A DNA stretch of 64,000 nt from Vogesella urethralis (GTDB lineage: Bacteria; Pseudomonadota; Gammaproteobacteria; Burkholderiales; Chromobacteriaceae): positions 149,838 through 213,837 of the forward strand of contig NZ_VMDW02000075.1 of the NCBI RefSeq assembly GCF_007644045.2, given 5' to 3'. Position numbers and translations under genes: made by a program. Below the pieces are notes generated by a model. That model worked only from the letters and a program-made list of their open reading frames with translations, had not been told where the DNA came from and searched no databases. This document shows positions 37,811 through 47,445 of this stretch, piece after piece (position 1 is the first letter of the stretch; the number at the start of each line of letters is the position of its first letter).

Positions 37811-40132
37811 GTGCGTTTGCCGCAAACCCTACGCTTTCGCGTCACTATCCTGTTTACCAGTCTGCTGGCCGTGGTGCTGGCGGTGTCGTTTTTCATGGTC
37901 AGTGTGGCCAACCTCGACATTTTTGAAGAGCAGGCCGAGCAGGAGCTGGAAACCGGGCAGCGTGTTTTCAACCGGCTGCTGGAGCAGAACAGCAAGCTGC
38001 TGATCCAGGCTACGCAGGTGCTGGTGGGCGACTTTGCCTTCCGTGAAGCGTTGGCCACGGCCGATGGGCCTACCATGCTGTCGGCGTTGCAGAATCACGC
38101 CAACCGGCTGGGGGCAGAGTTGGTGTTACTCAGTGACCTGCAGGGGGCGGTGCCGGCCGATAACCTGGGGGTGGCGCGTGACGGGGTGTACCCGTTCCCC
38201 GATCTGATGGAGGCGGCTCGCAAAGACGGTGTCGCCAGTGCGATCAAGGTGGTGAAAGGCCAAGCTTACGAGCTGGTGGTGGTGCCGGTCAAGGCGCCGG
38301 TGGTGATTGGCTGGATTACGCTTGGGGTAAAGCTAACCGAAAAGGTGGCGCGAGATCTCAAGGAAATGTCAGATCTGGAAGTCACCTTCATGACCAAAGA
38401 CCGTGCCGGTCGTTGGCGTAGTTTTGCCTCTACCTTGCCGCCTGAGCAGTTGAAGGACCTGCTGGCGCAGTCGCGGCATGAGAAGCGTCTGGAGCTGGCA
38501 GGCGCGCCGCACCAAACCCGTATGTTGTCGATTGCCAGCGGCAGTGGCCGGGACGACAAGGTGTATGCCGTGCTGCAGCGGCCATTGCAGGAAATTCTGG
38601 CGCCATTTTATGCCTTGCAGAACGCCTTGCTGGGTTTGGCGTTGGCTAGTTTGCTGCTTTGCGTGCTGGCTGGCTTCAAGGTGGCGGGTGTGGTCACCAA
38701 ACCCTTGCAACGGCTGGTGTCGGTGGCCAAGAAGATTCGCGATGGCAGTTACGCCGAAATCGTCGAGCGGCCCGATACCAGCGAGTTGGCCGAGTTGGCC
38801 GATAGCCTGGATCATATGCAGGCCGCCATTGGCGAGCGCGAGCAGGAAATCCTGGCACTGGCTTATCGCGACACGCTGACCGGCCTGCTAAACCGCGCCG
38901 GTTTCCTCAGCGAGCTCGGGCGGCGCCTGGAGCAGTCGCAGCAAAGCCAGACCGTGATGCTGCTGGATCTGGATCGTTTCCAGCAACTCAACGATACCTT
39001 GGGTCACGCAGCGGGCGACCGTGTCATCATGCGCATCGGTTTCTGGCTGCATGCTGAAATCAGCCGTTTTGGTGGCGTGCTGGCACGGCTGGGGGGCGAC
39101 GAGTTTGCTTTTGTGATAGACGGTACCGATTACCAGGAAGTGCTGCAGGCGGTGTTGCAGGGCTTCGAGCGCCAACTGGCGGTTGACGAGAAGAAGCTGG
39201 ACGTGCGTGCCAGCATCGGCATTGCCTGCTACCCCGAACACGCCACCACGGCGCAGGATCTGTTGCGCGGGGCGGACGAGGCGATGTACGTCTCCAAACG
39301 CAAGAAGTGCACGGTATCGGTATACGACGCGGCAAAACGCCAGTTCCGCGAGGAGCACCTGTCGCTATTGGGTGATCTGAAAGAAGCGCTGAACCAAGAA
39401 CAGCTGATGTTGTATTACCAGCCCAAAGTGGCGCTGGACGGTAGCGGCCACTGCGAGGCCGAGGCGCTGGTCCGCTGGGAACATCCGGTGCGCGGTTTTG
39501 TGCCGCCATTCGAGTTCATCCCGTTTGCCGAGCAAACCGGCTACATCCGCGAGATTACCCACTGGGTGATTGCCCGCGGTTGCATCGATGCGGCCGATCT
39601 GCTGGCGCAAGGCATGCCGGTACGCATCTCGGTCAACTTGTCCACGCGCGATCTGCTGGACCCGGCGCTGCCCGAGTTTGTCGATAACTGTCTCAAGATG
39701 GCTGGCTTGCCCAAGCAATACCTGTGTCTGGAGATTACCGAGAGCGGGGTGATGGAAGACCCCGACAAGGCGCTGGAAACGCTGCATGCCTTGCGTAATA
39801 TGGGGATGGCGCTGGCGATTGACGACTATGGTACCGGCTACTCGTCGTTGGCTTACGTCAAGCAGTTGCCGGTATCCGAACTCAAGATCGACCGCGCCTT
39901 CGTCAAGGGCGTGGTCGAAAGCGAATCCGACGCGATGATCGTGCGCTCTACCACCGAGCTGGCGCACTCGCTGGGCTTCAAGGTGGTGGCGGAAGGCGTG
40001 GAGACGCTGGCCATCAGCGACAAGCTGCGTGAACTGGGCTGTGATTATGGCCAGGGTTATTACTACGCCAAGCCGCTGCCTTTGGCAGCATTCCAGCAGT
40101 GGCTGCGCAATTACCAGCAGGCGCCAGCATGA
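37811..40132 (+). CDS. Membrane GGDEF-EAL protein (c-di-GMP synthesis/breakdown)
   Basis: 773-residue receptor. The first membrane helix is at about residues 9-30. A periplasmic sensor of about 240 residues follows, then a second helix (about 270-292), a HAMP domain (to about 345), GGDEF and EAL domains. The GGDEF motif is intact (RLGGDEFAFV, near 428-432), as are the EAL signature (E551, CEAEALVRWEH), the segment DDYGTGYSSL and KIDRAFVKG. Both domains could therefore be active; which dominates is not known. GTG start; it is probably co-transcribed with the cupredoxin-like gene. Confidence 0.92.
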   Translation: MRLPQTLRFRVTILFTSLLAVVLAVSFFMVSVANLDIFEEQAEQELETGQRVFNRLLEQNSKLLIQATQVLVGDFAFREALATADGPTMLSALQNHANRLGAELVLLSDLQGAVPADNLGVARDGVYPFPDLMEAARKDGVASAIKVVKGQAYELVVVPVKAPVVIGWITLGVKLTEKVARDLKEMSDLEVTFMTKDRAGRWRSFASTLPPEQLKDLLAQSRHEKRLELAGAPHQTRMLSIASGSGRDDKVYAVLQRPLQEILAPFYALQNALLGLALASLLLCVLAGFKVAGVVTKPLQRLVSVAKKIRDGSYAEIVERPDTSELAELADSLDHMQAAIGEREQEILALAYRDTLTGLLNRAGFLSELGRRLEQSQQSQTVMLLDLDRFQQLNDTLGHAAGDRVIMRIGFWLHAEISRFGGVLARLGGDEFAFVIDGTDYQEVLQAVLQGFERQLAVDEKKLDVRASIGIACYPEHATTAQDLLRGADEAMYVSKRKKCTVSVYDAAKRQFREEHLSLLGDLKEALNQEQLMLYYQPKVALDGSGHCEAEALVRWEHPVRGFVPPFEFIPFAEQTGYIREITHWVIARGCIDAADLLAQGMPVRISVNLSTRDLLDPALPEFVDNCLKMAGLPKQYLCLEITESGVMEDPDKALETLHALRNMGMALAIDDYGTGYSSLAYVKQLPVSELKIDRAFVKGVVESESDAMIVRSTTELAHSLGFKVVAEGVETLAISDKLRELGCDYGQGYYYAKPLPLAAFQQWLRNYQQAPA

Positions 40133-40158
40133 GGCCTTACTGAGTCGGGGGGTGCCTG

Positions 40159-40206
40159 AAAAATATGCGGCAGGGCCAAGTGGCTGATGCCGCATATTTT
40201 TTTTTG
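40159..40206. terminator. Bidirectional terminator
   Basis: 14-base stem AAAAATATGCGGCA / TGCCGCATATTTTT with a 15-base loop and a T-run on the plus strand. It sits between the convergent GGDEF-EAL gene and astE. Confidence 0.9.
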
Positions 40207-40260
40207 TCTTCTCACAGCTTTTCCACAGCTTTTTCCCGATTTGCTGTGGATATCTGTGTT

Positions 40261-41274
40261 TCAGGCGCCGCTGTCGAGGCTGGCGGGCGCGATCACGATG
40301 CCAGCGCGCAGGCCGATACTGACCTTGGGGTTGGGGAACAGGATGCGCTCCTGGCCGCCACGGGCGATGTAGCGGCTGTCGCCGTCTTCGGCGATCACCA
40401 TGCCGTCCGGCAAGGCGGTGAAGTTCTCTACGTCATCGGCCAGGTGCAGGACGAACTCGCCGCTGAGCTTGATCAGGTCGTAGCTGGCACGGAACAGCTG
40501 CACCCGCTGCGGCTGGAACGGTGGCGTCGCCGGTTTGCGACCGCTGACCAGCAGCCGTAGCGCCTGGTCGATGCCGGTAAAGCGGGCCAGCTCGTTGTGG
40601 CCGAACGGGCGCGCCTTGCCCAGCTCCAGTGTGAACGCATCCGCCTGGCAGTGGTGACTGGTGAAGTAGCTGTAGGTGGCCGCCGGCTTGCTGTGCAGCA
40701 ATACGGTGCCGATGTCCGCCTCTGCCAGCCACATCAGTTGCTCGCGGTTGTGCGCCCGCTCGTGCAGGTAGGGGTAGATGGCAAAGCGCTCGAAGACCGA
40801 GCCGCGGATGGCGGTATGCAGATCGTAATGGCGGCGCGGGCCATGTGCGTCGCCGAAGAAGCGTTGTGCGGCCAACTCCAGCTCGGCGGCACGCTGCGCC
40901 TCGGCCGCCTGGGGCTGGCTGGCGTGCTGGCCGTTAAACAGCCGGTTCATGTCGTAGTCGATAAAGCGTTTGCCGGCCCGCATTGCCGGAATGTTGCCCA
41001 GTACCACCAGCAGTCGGGTGGCTAGCGGTAGTTGGCCGCACAGGATGTCGTTGACGATGCCCGACAGCACTTCGATCGGAGCGGTTTCGTTGCCGTGTAC
41101 GCCGGCAGACAGCAGTACGCTCTCGGCGTGCGTTGGCAGGGTTTGCGGTTGCAGCTGTAGCAGGCCTGGGCCCAGCCATTCGGCCTGGACGCCATGCTGC
41201 TGCCAGTGGGTGACGGTGGGGCTGAGGCCTTGCAGGGTTTGCTGCAGGAAATCGGTGGCTTGGAACGGGTTCAT
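40261..41274 (-). CDS. astE: Succinylglutamate desuccinylase
   Basis: 337-residue zinc carboxypeptidase-like enzyme, the last step of the arginine succinyltransferase pathway: succinylglutamate to succinate and glutamate. Zn ligands are seen in SAGVHGNETAPIEVL (H and E) and YDLHTAIRGS (H). The N-terminal MNPFQATDFLQQTL is family-like. ATG at 41274 has AAGGAAG seven bases upstream. No other ast gene is in the window, so the pathway operon must lie elsewhere or be split. Confidence 0.9.
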   Translation of the reverse strand: MNPFQATDFLQQTLQGLSPTVTHWQQHGVQAEWLGPGLLQLQPQTLPTHAESVLLSAGVHGNETAPIEVLSGIVNDILCGQLPLATRLLVVLGNIPAMRAGKRFIDYDMNRLFNGQHASQPQAAEAQRAAELELAAQRFFGDAHGPRRHYDLHTAIRGSVFERFAIYPYLHERAHNREQLMWLAEADIGTVLLHSKPAATYSYFTSHHCQADAFTLELGKARPFGHNELARFTGIDQALRLLVSGRKPATPPFQPQRVQLFRASYDLIKLSGEFVLHLADDVENFTALPDGMVIAEDGDSRYIARGGQERILFPNPKVSIGLRAGIVIAPASLDSGA

Positions 41275-41303
41275 GATGGCTTCCTTGTAGACCAACCCAT
41301 TCT

Positions 41304-41343
41304 AAACAAAGACCCGTGCCGCTTTGCGCTGGCGGCACGGGTC
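41304..41343 (-). terminator. Terminator of the hydrolase/enoyl-CoA hydratase operon
   Basis: 12-base perfect stem GACCCGTGCCGC / GCGGCACGGGTC, with AAACAAA on the left, i.e. a U-rich tail on the minus strand. Confidence 0.85.
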
Positions 41344-41371
41344 GTGAACGTTGATGGCGCAATGCTGAAAG

Positions 41372-42160
41372 TCAGCCCAGCCAGGCCGGCGCGCGTTTGT
41401 CCAGATAGGCGTTGATGCCTTCGTGGCCTTCGTCGCTCATGCGAACGGCCGTCACACGATCGATGCATAGCTGGATGGCGTCCTGGCTGCAGCCCAAGCG
41501 GTCTGCATCGTTGACCATGGCTTTGGCCGCAGCCATGGCCTGCGGGCCGTTCTGCAGCAGGTGACGCAGCGACATTTCCAGGCAGCCGTCCAGTTCGTCG
41601 GCCTCAACCACCTGATGTACCAGCCCCAGCCGCTTGGCCTTGCCGGCATTAAAGCGCTCGGCGGTGATGAAGTAGCGCCGCGTGGCGCGGGCGCCAATGG
41701 CGCGGACCACATAGGGGGTAATGCTGGACGGAATGCTGCCCAGCTTGACCTCCGAAAAGCCGAACAGGCTGTCGGTGCAGGAGATGGCAAGGTCGCAGCA
41801 GGCGACCAGGCCCACGCCGATGCCGAACGCCGAGCCATGGATCTTGGCAATGGTGGGCTTGGGCAGCGTGTCCAGCGTGTGCAGCAGGGTGGCCAGCAGG
41901 TCGGCTTGTTCCCGCAGCGTGGCTTCGCTGGCGGTGTTCATGCGTGCCAGCCACTGCATGTCGTGGCCGGTGGAGAAGTTCATGCCGCTGCCGGTCAGTA
42001 CCACGGTACGGATGGCGGGGTCGCGGCCCAGTTCCTGCAGCTCGCGCGTCAGCCGCTGCGTCATGGTGTCGTCGATGGCGTTGTGCAGTTCCGGGCGGTG
42101 TAGCGACAGTGTGGCGATATTGCGGTTGTCGACGGAGAGCTGGATGCAATCCTGGGCCAT
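41372..42160 (-). CDS. Enoyl-CoA hydratase/isomerase family protein
   Basis: 262-residue crotonase-fold protein. It carries SLHRPELHNAIDDTM, TGSGMNFSTGHDMQWLARM (first oxyanion-hole region) and HGSAFGIGVGLVACCDLAIS (second). In place of the usual paired glutamates it has FSEVKLGSIPS with one acidic residue, like methylglutaconyl-CoA hydratase-type members. The substrate is not certain. ATG at 42160 follows AAGGAGG, rejecting an upstream frame extension. It starts one base after the alpha/beta hydrolase stop and ends the operon. Confidence 0.87.
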   Translation of the reverse strand: MAQDCIQLSVDNRNIATLSLHRPELHNAIDDTMTQRLTRELQELGRDPAIRTVVLTGSGMNFSTGHDMQWLARMNTASEATLREQADLLATLLHTLDTLPKPTIAKIHGSAFGIGVGLVACCDLAISCTDSLFGFSEVKLGSIPSSITPYVVRAIGARATRRYFITAERFNAGKAKRLGLVHQVVEADELDGCLEMSLRHLLQNGPQAMAAAKAMVNDADRLGCSQDAIQLCIDRVTAVRMSDEGHEGINAYLDKRAPAWLG

Positions 42161-42161
42161 G

Positions 42162-42971
42162 TCATGCCTCCTTCTGGGCGGGTGAGGGCTCGGCGAATTG
42201 GAAGATGTGCTGGCAGAACTGTTGCGCGGCTTCCAGGTGAATGGCATGCCCGGCGCCAGGCAACAAGCTCAGTGTAGCGCCGGGAATGCTTTCCTGCAGC
42301 AGCCTTGCTTGATACAGGGGCGTCAAGCGGTCTTCATCGCCGACGATGACATGCGTTGGCACGCGTAGCTCGCCCAGCCAGCTGCGGGCATCGTGCTGCA
42401 TGACGCCGGCAATGATGCGTTCGATATCCTGCCACGACACCGCAGCTGCAATGCGTTTGAGGTCCGGTAACATGGCGCGACCGGCTTGCAGGAAACGGCT
42501 GGAAAACAGCCACGGCAAGCTGATGTCGAAGCGCAGGTCGGCGCCGCCGGCTTGCTCGGCTGCCGACCAACTGGCGGCAATCTCGGCATTGACAGTGTCG
42601 GACCACGCCAGTGTGGCAGCCAGCAGCAGGCGCTGCACCCGCTGCGGGTGACGACGGGTAAAGTGCTGCGCCACCATGCCGCCGTAGGACAAACCCACCA
42701 GATAGACACTGCCGATCCCCAGCTCGTCCAGCAGTGCGGCTGCGTCATCGGCTTGCTGCGGCAGCGGGTAGACCGCCTGCTCGGTGCGCTCGCTCAGGCC
42801 TTGGCCCTGGAAGTCCAGGCGGATGACGCGGAAGCGTTGTTCCAGCAAAGGGGTCATCAGCGTCCAGGCGGCTGTGCTCATGGTAAGGCCGTTGAAGAGC
42901 ATCAGTGGCTGGCTGCCCTGACCGCTGATTTCGTAAAACACCTGACGTTGGCCGCGCTGCATGTAAGCCAT
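42162..42971 (-). CDS. Alpha/beta hydrolase
   Basis: 269-residue alpha/beta-hydrolase-fold protein. The nucleophile elbow is GLSYGGM (serine), the acid is likely in VGDEDRLTP, and the histidine in GAGHAIHLE. LMLFNGLTMSTAAW is the oxyanion region and RLDFQGQGLSE the next loop. Such enzymes include esterases, 3-oxoadipate enol-lactonases and thioesterases; the pairing with an enoyl-CoA hydratase suggests acyl-CoA or aromatic-acid breakdown. ATG at 42971 has GGAG upstream. Confidence 0.85.
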   Translation of the reverse strand: MAYMQRGQRQVFYEISGQGSQPLMLFNGLTMSTAAWTLMTPLLEQRFRVIRLDFQGQGLSERTEQAVYPLPQQADDAAALLDELGIGSVYLVGLSYGGMVAQHFTRRHPQRVQRLLLAATLAWSDTVNAEIAASWSAAEQAGGADLRFDISLPWLFSSRFLQAGRAMLPDLKRIAAAVSWQDIERIIAGVMQHDARSWLGELRVPTHVIVGDEDRLTPLYQARLLQESIPGATLSLLPGAGHAIHLEAAQQFCQHIFQFAEPSPAQKEA

Positions 42972-43110
42972 GGTGGACTCCTCCGATGCGGTTGTTTTTT
43001 GCATTCTAGGCAATGAATGGCGATGCGATGGGGGCTTGCCGGCCGGGGCATCCTTTATTTGTCACAATAGCTGATTAAAGTGGTGGTGTTTCTGATAGTG
43101 GACTACCAGC

Positions 43111-44916
43111 ATGAACGCCTGCTTTGACGATGTGACCCTGGCCCGCCCGTTGCCGGCCCCCAGCCGTTTGCTGCTGGAACGCATCATTCATGAGGGTTTG
43201 GTGCAGGTAGTGTTCCAGCCCATCATCTATCTGGCCAGCGGCGAGCTGGTGGGCTACGAGGCACTGGTGCGCGGCCCGTCGGACTCCATCCTGCACTCCC
43301 CGGTAGCGTTGTTTGCGCATGCGGCCGAGGCGGGTTTATCTGCGGTGCTTGACCAGGTCTGTATCGCCGCCGTGTTACGGGAATTCGGACGCCAGCAGTT
43401 GCCCGGTCAGCTTTTTATCAATGTCATGCCGGATACCTTGCTGTGCGATGACCTGTCGGTAGACAGTTTGCTGGGCATGCTGGCGGTCAGCGGGGTGGCG
43501 CCGTCGCGGGTTGTGCTGGAGCTGACCGAAACGCGCCCCAACGCCGGTTACCCGCTACTGCGTAAGGTGGTGGATGCTTTGCGTCGTGGCGGCGTACGCC
43601 TGGCACTGGACGACTTGGGCGAGGGGTATTCCAATCTGCGGCTGTGGAGCGAGCTGAGCCCAGAACTGGTCAAGCTCGACAAGTACTTCGTTCAAAATAT
43701 TCACCAGGATCCGATAAAACTGCAGTTTGTCCGCTCGCTGGTCGATATGGCGCGCGCGGCAGGTTCTACCCTGGTCGCCGAGGGCGTGGAACTGGCCGAG
43801 GAGCTGGCCGTGCTGCGCGAGCTGGGCGTGCTGATGGGGCAGGGCTACCTGATGGCACGGCCCAATGCCCAGCCGTCGCGCCGTAGTAGTTACCCGTTGC
43901 CGGGCCATGCGCCGGCACGGGTTGGCCGCAAGCTGCCTCAAGCGCGCAGCCTGCTGCAGCAGGTAACCTCCTTGCCGGACACCGCCAGCTGCGAGCAGGC
44001 GTACCGGCTGTTTGCCGAGCAGCCAGATCGCTTTGCCATCCCGGTGGTGCGCCACGGGCGGCCAGTGGGCTTGCTGTCGCGCCACCATGTGCTGGAGTCG
44101 TTTGCCAAACCGTTTAACCGCGAGTTGCTGGCCAAAAAAGCCTGCATGGTATTGGCCGACGGCGCGCCGCTGGTGGTGCCCGCCGATATGGATGTGCAGA
44201 CCCTGTCCAACCGGGTGGTGGCTGCCGACCGGCGTTACCTGCTGGATGGTTTCATCATCGAGGAAGATGGCCATTATCTCGGCATGGGAACCGGCCACGA
44301 CCTGATGCGCGTCATCAGCGAGCAGCAGCTGCTGGCTGCCCGCTACGCCAATCCGCTCACCGGTTTGCCGGGTAATGTGCCGATCAGTGACGAGGTGGCA
44401 CGCTTGCTGGACGACGGGCGTGAATTTGTGGTGGCTTACGTTGATCTGGACCACTTCAAACCCTTCAACGACCAGTACGGTTATGGTGCAGGCGACGACA
44501 TGATCCGGCTGCTTGGCACCATTCTGGAAAACGCCGTAGACGCCTCGCGCGACTTCGTTGGCCATGTGGGCGGCGACGATTTCGTACTGTTGTTGCAAAG
44601 CTGCAACTGGCAGCAGCGCCTGCAACAAGTGTTGCAGCAGTTTGATCAGAGTGTGCTGGCGCTGTTTACCGAGGGGGATCGCCTGGCCGGGGGCTTCTGT
44701 GTGGCGGACCGTCTAGGGCAGGTGTGCTTTTTTCCGCTGACCAGTGTCTCCATCGGGGTATTGCATGTGCGCCCAGGTTTTTTCGCCTCGCATTATGCGG
44801 TGGCATCCGCCGCGACCCAGGCAAAAAAAATGGCGAAAAAACAGGATGGTAGCGCGATCTACGTCGAAAACGGCGGCCTTGCCGTCGCGCCGGCGCCACA
44901 GCCGGCGATTGTTTGA
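43111..44916 (+). CDS. EAL-CBS-GGDEF protein
   Basis: 601-residue cytoplasmic protein with reverse order of domains: EAL first (E50 in GYEALVRGP, ELTET, DDLGEGYSNL, KLDKYFVQNI), then a pair of CBS-like repeats (about 290-410), then GGDEF. The GGDEF signature reads VGGDDFVLL at 486-493, a conservative E-to-D change that may weaken cyclase activity. The EAL catalytic set looks mostly intact, so phosphodiesterase action is likely. The CBS pair could sense adenine nucleotides. It is monocistronic, divergent from the hydrolase operon. Confidence 0.9.
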   Translation: MNACFDDVTLARPLPAPSRLLLERIIHEGLVQVVFQPIIYLASGELVGYEALVRGPSDSILHSPVALFAHAAEAGLSAVLDQVCIAAVLREFGRQQLPGQLFINVMPDTLLCDDLSVDSLLGMLAVSGVAPSRVVLELTETRPNAGYPLLRKVVDALRRGGVRLALDDLGEGYSNLRLWSELSPELVKLDKYFVQNIHQDPIKLQFVRSLVDMARAAGSTLVAEGVELAEELAVLRELGVLMGQGYLMARPNAQPSRRSSYPLPGHAPARVGRKLPQARSLLQQVTSLPDTASCEQAYRLFAEQPDRFAIPVVRHGRPVGLLSRHHVLESFAKPFNRELLAKKACMVLADGAPLVVPADMDVQTLSNRVVAADRRYLLDGFIIEEDGHYLGMGTGHDLMRVISEQQLLAARYANPLTGLPGNVPISDEVARLLDDGREFVVAYVDLDHFKPFNDQYGYGAGDDMIRLLGTILENAVDASRDFVGHVGGDDFVLLLQSCNWQQRLQQVLQQFDQSVLALFTEGDRLAGGFCVADRLGQVCFFPLTSVSIGVLHVRPGFFASHYAVASAATQAKKMAKKQDGSAIYVENGGLAVAPAPQPAIV

Positions 44917-45382
44917 TGTCTTAAACGCCAGCTACGTCTGGTATGTCATGCTGCACTGCTTGACCGTGTCCCGGGCTTTCGGGCGCGGTCTTTTGGCATT
45001 TTTGTGTTGCGATGCGTCATAAGTGCCTGATTCTTGCTGTCTTCCTCTGCTTTTGATGGACCTGTTGTCAATTTTATTAAACATCGGCTAATCTGGATTG
45101 GCACTGTAGCTGTGGCGCGCCAATCTGGTGCGTCTGTCCGGGGCCGGGCAAGCAGCGAGCGCCGGCTGACGGCATCGCAAACCGGCCGGACGATCGCTGC
45201 GCAGACATGGCTGCGGGGTGGCAGCGTTTAACCGGCCTGCATCGGGGCATGTCATCGGTTTGTCCATTGCCCTGCCGGGCATATTGCTTGCTGGGTTGGC
45301 CGCAGGGTAGGGTTAGGGCTGGCCGCCATAAGGCAGAAGTGAACATTACAGGGGGGCACGACAACCCCCGCGAGGAAAAATC
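44917..45382 (+). other. Intergenic region before potG
   Basis: 466 bases with no gene I accept. It holds the terminator at 44962, a possible promoter (TTGTCA 45065-45070, TAATCT 45089-45094, spacer 18), one copy of the dispersed repeat at 45294-45304, and a GGGGG / CCCCC hairpin at 45351-45369 just before the potG ribosome binding site. Confidence 0.5.
44962..44994 (+). terminator. Terminator of the EAL-CBS-GGDEF gene
   Basis: GACCGTGTCC / GGGCGCGGTC stem with two G-U pairs, followed by TTTT. Confidence 0.65.
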
Positions 45383-46516
45383 ATGGTGGAAACTGTCAAA
45401 CAGACTGCTGGGTCCGCGAAGGACACGCCGTATCTGCGCATTGCCAATGTGGTGAAGAAGTTCGGTGACACCACGGCGGTAGATGGGGTGGATCTGGAAA
45501 TCCGCAAGAACGAAATCTTTGCCCTGCTGGGCAGCTCGGGTTGCGGCAAGTCCACGTTGCTGCGCATGCTGGCCGGTATGGAGCGGCCAACCTCGGGCAA
45601 GATCATCCTGGACGGCGAAGACATCACCGCGCTGGCCCCGTACGATCGCCCGATCAACATGATGTTCCAGAGCTATGCGCTGTTCCCGCACATGAGTGTG
45701 GCGGATAACATCGCCTTCGGCCTGAAACAGGACAAGCTGCCCAAGGGCGAGATTGACGCCCGTGTGGCCGAAATGCTGGATCTGGTGCAGATGCGCAAGT
45801 ACGCCACCCGCAAGCCGTACCAGCTGTCCGGCGGCCAGCAACAGCGCGTGGCGCTGGCGCGCAGCCTGGCCAAACGCCCCAAACTGTTGCTGCTGGATGA
45901 GCCGCTGGGCGCGCTGGACAAGAAACTGCGTCAGCAAACCCAGCTGGAGCTGGTGAATACGCTGGAGCAGGTGGGCGTAACCTGCATCATGGTGACCCAC
46001 GACCAGGAGGAGGCCATGACCATGGCCACCCGCATCGGCATCATGAGCGAAGGCCAGTTGCTGCAGATCGGCAGCCCGGCTGAAATCTACGATTACCCGA
46101 ACTGTCGCTTCACCGCCGAGTTCATCGGCGAGACCAATATGTTCGAAGGCCCGGTGGTGGTGGATGAGCCGGACAGCGTGGAGATCGAGTCGGCCGACCT
46201 GGGCGGGCGCATCCATATCGACCACGGCATTACCGGCCCCAAAGGCATGCAGGTATGGGCCAGTATCCGCCCGGAAGACGTCCATCTGAATGTGACTCCG
46301 CAGCCTGCAGGCCCCAACGTGGCCCGCGGCCAGGTGCACGACATCGCCTACCTGGGCAGTTTTTCGATTTATCACGTCAAGCTGGGCAGCGGCAAGATCG
46401 TGAAATCGATGGTGGCGGCCAACCACTGGCACGAGAACGGTATTACGCCACCCACCTGGGGCGATACTGTCTATGTGGGCTGGCGCCCTGACATGCCGGT
46501 TGTGCTGACCCGCTAA
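45383..46516 (+). CDS. potG: Putrescine/spermidine ABC transporter, ATP-binding protein
   Basis: 377-residue ATPase of the PotG/PotA type. Walker A is GSSGCGKST, the Q-loop [10 protein letters not shown], the signature LSGGQQQR, Walker [13 protein letters not shown], and the switch histidine THDQEE. A C-terminal TOBE-like regulatory domain follows residue 240 ([10 protein letters not shown]). The family imports polyamines; downstream permeases and a putrescine-oxidising enzyme support putrescine as the substrate. It begins the potG-potH-potI operon. Confidence 0.92.
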   Translation: MVETVKQTAGSAKDTPYLRIANVVKKFGDTTAVDGVDLEIRKNEIFALLGSSGCGKSTLLRMLAGMERPTSGKIILDGEDITALAPYDRPINMMFQSYALFPHMSVADNIAFGLKQDKLPKGEIDARVAEMLDLVQMRKYATRKPYQLSGGQQQRVALARSLAKRPKLLLLDEPLGALDKKLRQQTQLELVNTLEQVGVTCIMVTHDQEEAMTMATRIGIMSEGQLLQIGSPAEIYDYPNCRFTAEFIGETNMFEGPVVVDEPDSVEIESADLGGRIHIDHGITGPKGMQVWASIRPEDVHLNVTPQPAGPNVARGQVHDIAYLGSFSIYHVKLGSGKIVKSMVAANHWHENGITPPTWGDTVYVGWRPDMPVVLTR

Positions 46517-46527
46517 GGAGAAGCGTG

Positions 46528-47445
46528 ATGAATCTCGCAAGATTGATGCGCAGACTGAAGCCGGGCAAAGGGGCGGTCATCGCCATCCCGTATTTCTGGT
46601 TGTTGCTGTTCTTCCTGGTGCCGTTCTTCATCGTCCTGAAGATCAGCTTTGCCGAGCAGGATCTGGCCATTCCGCCGTTTACCAGCCTGCTGCAGGTGGA
46701 AGACGGCGTGTTGCAGAGCCTGACACTGTACTTTGGCAACTTCCATTTCATCTTCACCGATGGCCTGTACGCCGCCACCTACCTGTCTTCATTGAAGGTG
46801 GCGTTCTTTACCACGGTCATGTGCCTGCTGATCGGCTACCCCATTGCCTACGCCATCGCGCGTGCCGACCCGGCGCGTCGTAATGTGCTGCTGATGCTGG
46901 TGATGCTGCCGTTCTGGACGTCTTTCCTGCTGCGTGTCTACGCCTGGATGGGCTTGCTGAACGAAACCGGCCTGATCAATAACTTCCTGTTGTCCATCGG
47001 GCTGATCAGCGAGCCGCTGCACTTGTTCCACAACGATTTCTCGCTGTACCTGGTCATGGTCTACGCCTATTTGCCGTTCATGATCCTGCCGCTGTTCTCG
47101 CACCTGGTGAAGATGGACATGCGCTTGCTGGAAGCGGCGGCCGACCTGGGGGCCGGGCCGATCAAGGCGTTCTTTACCATCACCTTGCCACTGTCCAAGA
47201 ACGGCATCATCGCCGGTTCGATGATGGTGTTCATTCCGGCGGTAGGCGAGTTCGTGATTCCGGAACTGGTGGGCGGGACCGATACGCTGATGATCGGCAA
47301 GGTGCTGTGGAACGAGTTCTTCGATAACAACAACTGGCCGATGGCGTCGGCGGTGGCCATCATCATGGTACTGATGCTGATCGTGCCGATCGCGCTGCTG
47401 CACCGTTACGAGACGCGCGAGCTGGAGGGTAAAGGCAATGCATAA
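46528..47445 (+). CDS. potH: Putrescine ABC transporter permease
   Basis: 305-residue inner-membrane permease with six hydrophobic segments. The EAA loop that contacts the ATPase is present (LLEAAADLGAGPIKAFFTITLPLSKNG). It opens with a cytoplasmic basic stretch and PYFWLLLFFLVPF. ATG at 46528 is seven bases from GGAG; GTG at 46525 is less well spaced. Eight-base overlap with potI. Confidence 0.93.
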   Translation: MNLARLMRRLKPGKGAVIAIPYFWLLLFFLVPFFIVLKISFAEQDLAIPPFTSLLQVEDGVLQSLTLYFGNFHFIFTDGLYAATYLSSLKVAFFTTVMCLLIGYPIAYAIARADPARRNVLLMLVMLPFWTSFLLRVYAWMGLLNETGLINNFLLSIGLISEPLHLFHNDFSLYLVMVYAYLPFMILPLFSHLVKMDMRLLEAAADLGAGPIKAFFTITLPLSKNGIIAGSMMVFIPAVGEFVIPELVGGTDTLMIGKVLWNEFFDNNNWPMASAVAIIMVLMLIVPIALLHRYETRELEGKGNA

